Origin: Candidatus Pelearchaeum sp.
Lineage (GTDB): Archaea; Thermoproteota; Nitrososphaeria_A; Caldarchaeales; Caldarchaeaceae
Reading direction: 5' to 3'
Assembly: GCA_015520425.1 (NCBI GenBank)
Contig: WAQC01000051.1
Span: forward strand, 1 to 17,250
Length of the DNA stretch: 17,250 bases
The notes under the pieces were generated by a model that saw only the letters and a program-made list of their open reading frames with translations, was not told the DNA's origin and did not search any database. Positions within the stretch are counted from its first letter, which is position 1. The number at the start of each line of letters is the position of its first letter. Shown in pieces: positions 7,261-13,301 of the stretch. Both the position numbers and the translations under genes were made by a program.

Positions 7261-7893
7261 GTGATGAGGATAATGAGACTACCCTGGAAACGCGAGCCAG
7301 CAGAGAAGGTCGTCGTTGAGCATGTCAGCTATCAGGACAGGATGGTGGAGATTTTGACGCAGCTAAAGATACAGTCCGAGAAGCTTAACAGAACTGTGGA
7401 GCGGCTCAAGCATCGCGGCAAAGAGCTTTTTGAGCAGTGTGTAAGGGCTGAGCAGGAGCGCGACACGGCTAGGGCTACGATATATGCCAACGAGATAGCA
7501 CAGCTACGCAAAATGACTAGAACAATACTGAAAAGCCAAATGTCGCTTGACAAGGTTATCCTTAGGCTGGAGACGGTTAAGGAGTTTGGCGATGTCATGC
7601 ACGTTCTAGGTCCTGCTACGTCAATAATCAGGCAGGTTCAGACGGAGCTTTCTGGCCTAGTTCCAGAGGTTGCCCATAACCTTAGGCGCGTGGATGAGAT
7701 GCTTGAGGGCGTTATAATAGAGGCGGGCAACGTAACTGGTGCTAGCGTCTACGTGTCTGTGAGCGACAGCGAGGCTCAGAAGATTCTTGAGGAGGCTTCC
7801 GAGATAGCGGCGCAGCGCATGAAGACAAGCTTCCCAGACCTCCCAGAAAGCTATAAACACCTAGAGCCGTCGCAGGAGCCGCGTATAGAGTAA
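7261..7893 (+). CDS. cdvB: ESCRT-III-like cell division protein CdvB family
   Basis: A 210-residue Snf7/ESCRT-III-fold protein of the archaeal CdvB family, polymers of which constrict membranes in cell division and vesicle release. Visible are a basic N-terminus, a long heptad-like helical hairpin (about 25-105) with the family pattern LFEQCVRAEQERD (57-69) and YANEIAQLRK (75-84), then LRLETVKEFGD (101-111), further helices to about 155, and a terminal segment with EAQKILEEAS (171-180) and FPDLP (191-195). The C-terminus is short: no winged-helix domain and no clear proline-rich MIM2 tail of the kind that recruits CdvC/Vps4 in Sulfolobus. GTG (7261) and ATG (7264) are adjacent possible starts; the predicted leaderless transcript does not discriminate them. 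It follows cdc48, and neither cdvA nor cdvC is present. TACK archaea usually carry several CdvB paralogues, so whether this is the division protein itself is uncertain. Confidence 0.85.
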   Translation: MMRIMRLPWKREPAEKVVVEHVSYQDRMVEILTQLKIQSEKLNRTVERLKHRGKELFEQCVRAEQERDTARATIYANEIAQLRKMTRTILKSQMSLDKVILRLETVKEFGDVMHVLGPATSIIRQVQTELSGLVPEVAHNLRRVDEMLEGVIIEAGNVTGASVYVSVSDSEAQKILEEASEIAAQRMKTSFPDLPESYKHLEPSQEPRIE

Positions 7894-7916
7894 AACCCTA
7901 GGAAATACTCCACCCT

Positions 7917-7931
7917 ATTATTCTTTTTTCT
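7917..7931 (+). terminator. Candidate cdvB U-rich terminator inside the cupin 3' end
   Basis: Just after the cdvB stop the plus strand reads TATTATTC then a six-T run (7924-7929). Such a tract can end archaeal transcription. It doubles as the lysine-rich last codons of the opposing cupin gene. Confidence 0.35.
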
Positions 7932-8289
7932 CGTATATTCTCTCAGCTCCCCTGACGCAGAGGAAGACCAGCTTATCATCTCCTATGTTTATGAATTGAT
8001 GGAGTTCGTTAGAGCCTATGTAGATTGTATCCCCCTCTTTGACCACGCGGGTTTTCCTCACGCCGTCCTGCTCATAGACCAGCGTCGCCACACCCTTGGC
8101 GATGTATACCTCGTGCTCGTATATGTGGCGGTCAAGCGGTGTTTTGCCGCCCTTATCAACCTCGTAGAGCCTTAGGTAGAAGTTCTTAGCACCGTGCTCC
8201 TCGCCCACCAGATACTTTACGCGTACACCAACAGCATCGCCTTTCTCCAACTCCTTAAACTCAACATCCCCCACGTTAACCACATGCAT
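7918..8289 (-). CDS. Small single-domain cupin protein
   Basis: A 123-residue protein that is essentially one cupin barrel. Cupin motif 1 appears as PLDRHIYEHEVYIAKG (51-66) and motif 2 as GDTIYIGSNELHQFIN (86-101). Likely metal ligands are H55, H59 or E60, and H97. The first ligand position of the usual HxH pair is aspartate (D53), so metal binding may be altered. The family spans isomerases, dioxygenases and simple binding proteins, and no specific reaction can be named. The start is ATG at 8289 with a purine-rich GAGGGAAGGG upstream. It is divergent from the first dehydrogenase across a 98-bp gap, so the two may be co-regulated. It ends 24 bp from the cdvB stop, in convergent orientation. 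Confidence 0.85.
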   Translation of the reverse strand: MHVVNVGDVEFKELEKGDAVGVRVKYLVGEEHGAKNFYLRLYEVDKGGKTPLDRHIYEHEVYIAKGVATLVYEQDGVRKTRVVKEGDTIYIGSNELHQFINIGDDKLVFLCVRGAERIYEKKE

Positions 8290-8331
8290 ATCCCTTCCCT
8301 CACCCTCTCCAGCAGCCGCTATGATGCCGCT

Positions 8332-8361
8332 TGCTTATTTGCCTAATGCTAATTATTAATA
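8332..8361. promoter_or_regulatory. Divergent promoters of cupin and dehydrogenase
   Basis: On the plus strand AATTATTAATAG (8350-8361) lies about 30 bp before the dehydrogenase start. On the minus strand GCAAATAAG (8343-8335) is the best TATA candidate for the cupin gene. The whole stretch is AT-rich; exact boxes are uncertain. Confidence 0.4.
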
Positions 8362-8387
8362 GCCTTATGCTTGTTGGGAGGAAGAGG

Positions 8388-9410
8388 ATGAAGGCGGCGG
8401 TTTTTTACGGCCCTGGTGATGTTCGGCTGGAGGATGTGGATAGACCAAGCGCTGGTGTTGGTGATGTTGTTATCCGTGTGGAGGCTGCTCTTAGCTGTGG
8501 GACGGATTTGAAGACATTTAGGCGTGGGCATCCTCTTATGAGGCCTCCCCGCGTCATGGGGCATGAGTATAGTGGCGTGGTCGTTGAGGCTGGTGAGGAT
8601 TCTGGGTTTGAGGTTGGCGATAGGGTGGCTGGCGTCAATTCAGGCCCCTGCATGAGCTGTAAATACTGCTCGCGCGGTAGGGAGAATCTATGCGAGAGCC
8701 TGGAGGAGACGCTTATAGGCTTCACATCCAACGGCGCGTTTGCAGAGTACTGCCTAATCCCACGCCGCGTAGCTAGGGTTAACCTACTCAAACTAGCCAG
8801 CAACACACCATTTGAGGAAGCAGCATTCCTAGAGCCGCTCTCATGCGTAATACATGGGTTGAATCTCCTAGAGCTTAACGTAGAGAGAATAGCTATACTG
8901 GGTTCAGGTTCTATAGGCTTACTCCATCTGCAGGCTGTTAAACAACTCGCACCAAACGCGCGGGTGAGTATCTTTGACCCGCACTGGGAGAAGCTGTCTC
9001 TTGCTGAGAAGCTGGGGGCTGATAGGGTTGTGAATATCAGGGAGGAGAGCTTCTCCGAATATGAGCGGGGGTTTGACTTGGTTATAGAGGCGGTGGGCCG
9101 TGTTGAGGCTTGGGAGACAGCCGCGCGGCTCGCTGATAAGGGCGGTACTGTTCTCTTCTTTGGGGGCTGCCCACGCGGGACAACGGTATCGCTGGATACG
9201 TATAGGGTGCATTATGAGGAGCTACGCCTCTTAGGTGCTTTCCACCATACGCCGCGCGACGTTAAGAAAGCGCTACAACTCATAGAGTCGGGTAAGATGA
9301 GGCTGCGCGAGCTGATAGGGATGACCATAAACCTGGACAAAATTGGCGAGGCCTTCCAACTCCTCCAGCGTGGTGAGGCGGCGAAAATACTAATCAAGCC
9401 CAGCGGCTAG
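8388..9410 (+). CDS. Zinc-dependent medium-chain dehydrogenase (alcohol/polyol type)
   Basis: A 340-residue MDR-superfamily dehydrogenase that should oxidise an alcohol or polyol with a nicotinamide cofactor. The catalytic zinc set is C37 (SCGTD), H59-E60 (MGHEY) and E149 (FLEPL). The structural zinc is held by four cysteines at 88, 91, 94 and 102. The Rossmann motif is GSGSIG (172-177), and an aspartate at the end of the second strand (D197) favours NAD over NADP. ATG at 8388 was chosen because it has a good site, GGGAGG (8376-8381), seven bases before and gives the standard MKAAV N-terminus; a longer reading from 8331 adds 19 unconserved residues. It resembles threonine and L-iditol dehydrogenases and quinone-type MDRs, but the substrate is not evident. 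It ends tail-to-tail with the next dehydrogenase, sharing CTAG. Confidence 0.92.
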   Translation: MKAAVFYGPGDVRLEDVDRPSAGVGDVVIRVEAALSCGTDLKTFRRGHPLMRPPRVMGHEYSGVVVEAGEDSGFEVGDRVAGVNSGPCMSCKYCSRGRENLCESLEETLIGFTSNGAFAEYCLIPRRVARVNLLKLASNTPFEEAAFLEPLSCVIHGLNLLELNVERIAILGSGSIGLLHLQAVKQLAPNARVSIFDPHWEKLSLAEKLGADRVVNIREESFSEYERGFDLVIEAVGRVEAWETAARLADKGGTVLFFGGCPRGTTVSLDTYRVHYEELRLLGAFHHTPRDVKKALQLIESGKMRLRELIGMTINLDKIGEAFQLLQRGEAAKILIKPSG

Positions 9411-10435
9411 TCCTGCACTACTAAGACCTTCATACTCTCTTCAGGGTTTGCCGCGACCTTGAAGGCATCAGCAATCCTGTCAAGCTTGTATGTGTGTGTT
9501 ATTAGTTTTGATGGCTTTATCCTACCAGACGCGAGGAGTTGGAGCGCTGTTGATGTATCTTGCTCGGTTGTGGAGTAGCTTGGGACTATTGTTATCTCGC
9601 GAAGAAACAGCTCCGCGAGGTTTAGCTGTAGTGTGGCGTCTCTCGGCGGGGCGCCGAAGACCGCTATGCGGCCTCCCTTCCTCACGGCCTTTAACGCCTC
9701 CGCATAGGCTGCTGGATTGCCAGTAGCTACGATTACGAAATCAACACCACGGCCTCCTGTCTCCTGACGACACACATCCGCTAGGCTGCTGTTCCTTAGA
9801 TTAACCGCCGCGTCGGCCCCTAGGTTTTCTGCCATACCTATTCTGAACTTAGCAATATCAGCAACAGCTATGAATGCTATTCCAGAGGCTTTGAGAAGCA
9901 GAGTGTAAAGCGCCCCTATTGGGCCGAAGCCTATTATCGCCGCGCTCTCGCCAGCCCTAGCCCTTATCCTCCGCATACTCCTCACACAGCAGGCTAGGGG
10001 CTCTATGAAAGAGGCATCTTGGTAGGAGAGATTTTCGGGAATCTTCAAGACCGCGCCGCGCTCTATGTTTATCGCTGGGACTTTGAAGTATTCAGCAAAG
10101 CCGCATGGCTGTATGTTGGTTTTGAGGAAGAGTGGGCACATCGTTGGGCTTTCGTTGAGGCAGTAGTAGCATCTGCCGCATGATACGTGGTGGTGGACAA
10201 AGACGCGCTCTCCTACATGGTATTCTTCCAGCCCTTCGCCGACTTCAACAATATCGCCCACTACCTCGTGCCCCAGTATTGCGGTGGTTATTCCATGGCC
10301 TCTTACTTTCTCAAGGTCTGTTCCACAGACACCGCATACCCTTAGCCTTATCACAACCTCCCCAGTAGCTGCTGTTGGTTTCTCCACCTCACGGAGCTCA
10401 ACACCACCGCGCCCATCTGCAAAAGCGGCCTTCAA
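9407..10435 (-). CDS. Zinc-dependent medium-chain dehydrogenase (threonine/sorbitol/butanediol dehydrogenase-like)
   Basis: A 342-residue MDR dehydrogenase. Catalytic zinc residues are C37 (CGVCGTD), H56-E57 (LGHEV) and E145 (FIEPL). The structural zinc cysteines are 86, 89, 92 and 100. The Rossmann loop is GFGPIG (169-174), with D193 favouring NAD. The start is TTG at 10435, which overlaps the E2 stop as TTGA. GGTGAT within the last E2 codons serves as ribosome site, so the two genes should be one translationally coupled transcript with E2 first. The coupling suggests its product or substrate feeds a 2-oxoacid or acetoin-type dehydrogenase complex, but this is inference. It is only a distant relative of the facing dehydrogenase, though both share the same zinc layout and length. 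Confidence 0.92.
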   Translation of the reverse strand: MKAAFADGRGGVELREVEKPTAATGEVVIRLRVCGVCGTDLEKVRGHGITTAILGHEVVGDIVEVGEGLEEYHVGERVFVHHHVSCGRCYYCLNESPTMCPLFLKTNIQPCGFAEYFKVPAINIERGAVLKIPENLSYQDASFIEPLACCVRSMRRIRARAGESAAIIGFGPIGALYTLLLKASGIAFIAVADIAKFRIGMAENLGADAAVNLRNSSLADVCRQETGGRGVDFVIVATGNPAAYAEALKAVRKGGRIAVFGAPPRDATLQLNLAELFLREITIVPSYSTTEQDTSTALQLLASGRIKPSKLITHTYKLDRIADAFKVAANPEESMKVLVVQD

Positions 10436-11541
10436 TCCAAATCACCAGCTATGCTCTCTAGGCGCTGTTTTATCTTGGCTAGGAAACGCGCAGCAGGCGC
10501 TCCATCAACAGCGCGGTGGTCAAAGACCAAGCTTAGATGGCCTACGTCCCCCAGCCTTATCTCTTCACCCACAGCTATCGGCTTCCTCGTTATAGCTCCC
10601 ACACCTAGTATGAGTATGGCTGGTGGGTTGAGTATTGGGGTGAAGAAGAGAACACCCTCCCCGCCTAGGTTGGTTATGGTGAATGTATGGCCATAGAGCT
10701 CTTCAGGTTTGAGCTGGCCTGCTAAGGCCTTCTCACGAAGCTCCCTCAGGCTCCTCTCAATCTCAAGCAGCGATAGCTTATCCGCATTCCTAATCACTGG
10801 AGCGTATAAGCCTGCTGGAGTATCAACCGCGACCGATATATTCACCTCGTCGCGAAACTTTATGACATCATCCTCCAGGACGGCGTTGAACTCTTGATTC
10901 TCGCGGAGAAGCTCGGCACACACCTTAACTATGATTGAGGTTATGCTCGGAGCCGCGTCGCCATACTTCTGCTTTAGCGACTCGTATTTTTTCATTAGAT
11001 TCGTGGCGTTGAACTCTGTTGTTAATGCTACGGGGGCTGATGTATGGAAGCTCCTTGACATTCTCTCGGCTATTGTCTTTCTCAGGCCAGCCAACTTCAT
11101 GGTTTTCTCTGGCTTTTCCTCAACCTTAGCTTGTGATACTGCCCGCATAACGTCCTCGCGGGTTATCAAGCCTCCTGGCCCCGTTCCACGTATGTCTTCT
11201 AGCCTAATGCCATGCTCCCTAGCAAGCCGCCGCGCTAGGGGTGATGCCCTAACCTCTCTCCGCTGTGGTTGCGCTGTCTCTTGTATCGCTACTTCCTCTA
11301 CCTCTATCTCGGCCAGCACATCGCCTACTTTGACCTCTTCATCCTCTCCATGAACTATCCTGCTCAACACACCATCAGTAGGAGACTCCACCTCAAACGT
11401 GGTCTTCTCACCCTCAACCACAACCAGCGCCTCTCCCCGCGAGACACGCTCACCCTCGCGCCTAAGCCAACGCACAATCCGCCCAGACTCCATAACAGGG
11501 TCTATCCTAGGCATAATCACCTGCTTCAACGAGCCTGACAT
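10432..11541 (-). CDS. Dihydrolipoyl acyltransferase, E2 of a 2-oxoacid (or acetoin) dehydrogenase complex
   Basis: A 369-residue E2 core subunit that carries acyl groups on a lipoyl arm and passes them to CoA. It has one lipoyl domain (about 1-83) with the lipoylated lysine K46 in EGEKTTFEV, a linker, the E3/E1-binding domain (about 97-136, SPLARRLARE ... GTGPGGLITREDV), and a catalytic domain (about 148-362) with NLGGEG (291-296) and the active-site HRAVDG (H342, D346). All key residues are present. The ATG start at 11541 is preceded by GGTGGAG. E1-alpha, E1-beta and E3 are not in this window, although elsewhere they commonly sit beside E2. The coupled downstream gene is an MDR dehydrogenase. 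Pyruvate, branched-chain 2-oxoacids and acetoin are all possible substrates; E2 alone does not discriminate. Confidence 0.94.
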   Translation of the reverse strand: MSGSLKQVIMPRIDPVMESGRIVRWLRREGERVSRGEALVVVEGEKTTFEVESPTDGVLSRIVHGEDEEVKVGDVLAEIEVEEVAIQETAQPQRREVRASPLARRLAREHGIRLEDIRGTGPGGLITREDVMRAVSQAKVEEKPEKTMKLAGLRKTIAERMSRSFHTSAPVALTTEFNATNLMKKYESLKQKYGDAAPSITSIIVKVCAELLRENQEFNAVLEDDVIKFRDEVNISVAVDTPAGLYAPVIRNADKLSLLEIERSLRELREKALAGQLKPEELYGHTFTITNLGGEGVLFFTPILNPPAILILGVGAITRKPIAVGEEIRLGDVGHLSLVFDHRAVDGAPAARFLAKIKQRLESIAGDLD

Positions 11542-11586
11542 CCCTTCTCCACCAGCAGGGAACCAAAAAATAACTATTGAGCAACT

Positions 11587-11594
11587 GTTTAAAT
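11587..11594. promoter_or_regulatory. Palindromic TATA box that may serve both E2 and the CoA-binding gene
   Basis: TTTAAA(T) lies 47 bp upstream of the E2 start (minus) and 25-32 bp upstream of the ATG at 11619 (plus). Spacing of about 26 bp to the transcription start predicts an approximately 24-nt leader with a GGTGGAG site for E2, and a leaderless transcript for the plus gene. No second TATA box of equal quality is present in the 77-bp gap. Confidence 0.5.
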
Positions 11595-11618
11595 CACGCT
11601 TTTGATTCTAGTGTTTGT

Positions 11619-12077
11619 ATGGGCGAGATAGCTGAGAAGGATGGGCTGACTGATGAAGAGATTAAGCGCATCCTCACCGAGTATAAACGTATAGCGGTCG
11701 TGGGGATGTCCCGCGACCCCTCAAAACCAGCCCACTACGTACCCAAATTCCTACAGAGACACGGGTATGAGCTCATACCCGTAAACCCCACAGCAGACGA
11801 GATACTAGGGCTTAAGGTCTACAAGAGCCTAGAGGAGATTAAGGAGCCGGTGGATATTGTGGATGTTTTCAGACCTTCTGACCAGGTTTTGCCTGTCGCT
11901 GAGCAGGCGTTGAAGCTCAGGCCTAAGGTGTTCTGGATGCAGGAGGGGATATACAATAAGGAGGCCGCTGAGCTGCTTAGGCGTGAGGGCATCATAGTCG
12001 TGTGGGATAGATGCTTGATGAAGGAGCATAACAGGCTCTTCGGCTCAAAGCCTTATGCCTCAATTTCCAAGCTCTAG
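11619..12077 (+). CDS. CoA-binding domain protein (YccU/CoA_binding_2 type)
   Basis: A 152-residue single Rossmann-like domain of the CoA-binding family related to the CoA-ligase alpha subunit. Marks are the first strand and nucleotide loop IAVVGMSRDPSKP (25-37), the IPVNP strand (53-57), VDVFRP (81-86), the WMQEG turn (106-110) and the terminal DRCLMKEHNRL (130-140), which is characteristic of this small family. The molecular role is unsettled. ATG at 11619 is preferred to a TTG at 11577 because the TATA box would lie inside the longer reading. The expected mRNA is then leaderless. It is followed by map 44 bp downstream on the same strand, possibly co-transcribed, and it is divergent from the acyl-CoA-making E2 gene, which is suggestive but not proof of a shared role. 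Confidence 0.88.
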   Translation: MGEIAEKDGLTDEEIKRILTEYKRIAVVGMSRDPSKPAHYVPKFLQRHGYELIPVNPTADEILGLKVYKSLEEIKEPVDIVDVFRPSDQVLPVAEQALKLRPKVFWMQEGIYNKEAAELLRREGIIVVWDRCLMKEHNRLFGSKPYASISKL

Positions 12078-12086
12078 AGGGATAGG

Positions 12087-12094
12087 CTATTTAG
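12087..12094 (+). promoter_or_regulatory. Weak candidate promoter for map
   Basis: CTATTTAG, about 30 bp before the map ATG, could be a TATA box. GGCGGT just before the start may be a ribosome site. Read-through from the upstream gene is equally possible. Confidence 0.3.
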
Positions 12095-12121
12095 TCGGCC
12101 TAGCGGCTAGCTAAGGCGGTC

Positions 12122-13018
12122 ATGGAGCAGGTGCCAGACGCGCTTTTTGAGGCTGGGCGCGTAGCGCGGAGACTGAAGGAAGAAGCATACAGGCTCGCGC
12201 GGCCAGGGGCTTCAATCTACGAGCTGGCCGAGCGCATAGAGAGCATAATCCTAGACAACCATGCCAGGCCAGCGTTTCCGTGTAACGTTGGGATAAACCA
12301 GGTGGCTGCACACTATACTCCAACCCCAGGCGATGTTACGCGCATACCTCCCAAGTCAGTCGTGAAGGTGGATATTGGTGTGGAGATTAACGGCTTCATA
12401 GCAGATACTGCCGTTACAGTTGCCGACACGCCTGAGGGCGAGGCCATGCGGCTGGCCGCTGAAGAGGCGCTAAAAACAGCCATCAAGCTAGTGCGCGATG
12501 GTGCGAGAGTCTCAGACATAGGCTCCACGATACAGTCAGTCGTCAATAGGCGGGGCTTCAAGACCATACGAAACCTAACGGGCCATGAAATATCACGCTA
12601 CAACCTACACGCAGGCCAGTCAATACCAAACGTACAGACCACCGATAGCGGGAGGCTCAGGAAGGGACATACCTACGCTATAGAGCCTTTCGTAACACTT
12701 CCTGAGGGCGCTGGCGAGGTTGTGGAGTCTGGCGAGGCTACTATCTTTAGGTTTGAGCCGCGGCCTAGGCTTGAGAAGGGGCTGAAGGGGGATGAGGTGA
12801 GCTTGCTTCGCTATATTGCGGATGAGTTTCGGAGCCTGCCCTACTCTACGCGCTGGCTTCTAAGGCTAGGCCGTGAGAAGCTGGAGCTCCATGAAAAGCT
12901 CGTGCGTAATGGGCGGATACACGCTTACCCCGTGCTGGTTGAGCGGCACGGCACGCCTGTAGCGCAGGCGGAGCACACAGTATTGGTAAAGGAAGACGGG
13001 GCTGAAGTATTAACCTAG
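12122..13018 (+). CDS. map: Methionine aminopeptidase, type II
   Basis: A 298-residue archaeal MetAP2, which removes the initiator methionine from nascent proteins. The five metal ligands are present: D84 (KVDIG), D95 (ADTAV), H155 (TGHEI), E188 (AIEPF) and E284 (AEHTV). The substrate-pocket histidines H64 and H163 are also there. The helical insertion (about 215-270) that separates type II from type I enzymes is visible, and there is no eukaryotic N-terminal extension, as expected for archaea. ATG at 12122 gives the normal N-terminus. It ends tail-to-tail with the zinc-ribbon gene, sharing CTAG. Confidence 0.97.
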   Translation: MEQVPDALFEAGRVARRLKEEAYRLARPGASIYELAERIESIILDNHARPAFPCNVGINQVAAHYTPTPGDVTRIPPKSVVKVDIGVEINGFIADTAVTVADTPEGEAMRLAAEEALKTAIKLVRDGARVSDIGSTIQSVVNRRGFKTIRNLTGHEISRYNLHAGQSIPNVQTTDSGRLRKGHTYAIEPFVTLPEGAGEVVESGEATIFRFEPRPRLEKGLKGDEVSLLRYIADEFRSLPYSTRWLLRLGREKLELHEKLVRNGRIHAYPVLVERHGTPVAQAEHTVLVKEDGAEVLT

Positions 13019-13224
13019 GCTTCCTGCTTCTTCTCAGGCACGTAAATATTCACAACAACCATACGAGTAGAGCCGCATTTGGGACACTTCTCATCCTCAA
13101 TAACCTTAAACACATAGTCGTTCTGCTTGAATGGCCTTGAATTGTCTGTACCGCATTCTGAGCATTTCAAGAACGTGAGTGGAGGTGTGGGCTTTAAGGC
13201 GTTTTCCCGCTTCCTCAGAGCCAT
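13015..13224 (-). CDS. Small zinc-ribbon protein, function unknown
   Basis: A 69-residue protein with two knuckles, CSECG (C21, C24) and CPKCGS (C47, C50), spaced as in a zinc ribbon. A basic N-terminus precedes it and a charged tail follows. Such domains bind nucleic acid or proteins in transcription and translation factors; no specific family was recognised. ATG at 13224 is preferred over a GTG nine bases upstream because GGGTGG, a good ribosome site, lies just before the ATG. A TATA-like AAATATA (13266-13272, read on the minus strand) fits its own promoter with a leader of about 19 nt. It lies downstream of the DUF1512 gene on the same strand and overlaps map by 4 bp at the stops. Confidence 0.75.
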   Translation of the reverse strand: MALRKRENALKPTPPLTFLKCSECGTDNSRPFKQNDYVFKVIEDEKCPKCGSTRMVVVNIYVPEKKQEA

Positions 13225-13263
13225 GACAACCACCCTTGCCTTACTTCCCCGCGTGCTCGCTCA

Positions 13264-13290
13264 ACAAATATACAGCGAATATAAAGCTTC
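13264..13290 (-). promoter_or_regulatory. Promoter of the zinc-ribbon gene
   Basis: On the minus strand GTATATTTG (13272-13264) and, further upstream, TTTATATTC (13286-13278) are TATA-like. The nearer one gives a leader of about 19 nt with the GGTGG site. Confidence 0.4.
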
Positions 13291-13301
13291 TTCTACGGCT
13301 A

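Noticed and set aside
8331..8387. Longer N-terminus for the first dehydrogenase
   Set aside because: The extra 19 residues are not family-like and would include the TATA region; a strong GGGAGG site supports ATG at 8388.
11577..11618. TTG start giving 14 extra residues on the CoA-binding protein
   Set aside because: The best TATA box lies inside this extension, and the fold begins well after the ATG at 11619.
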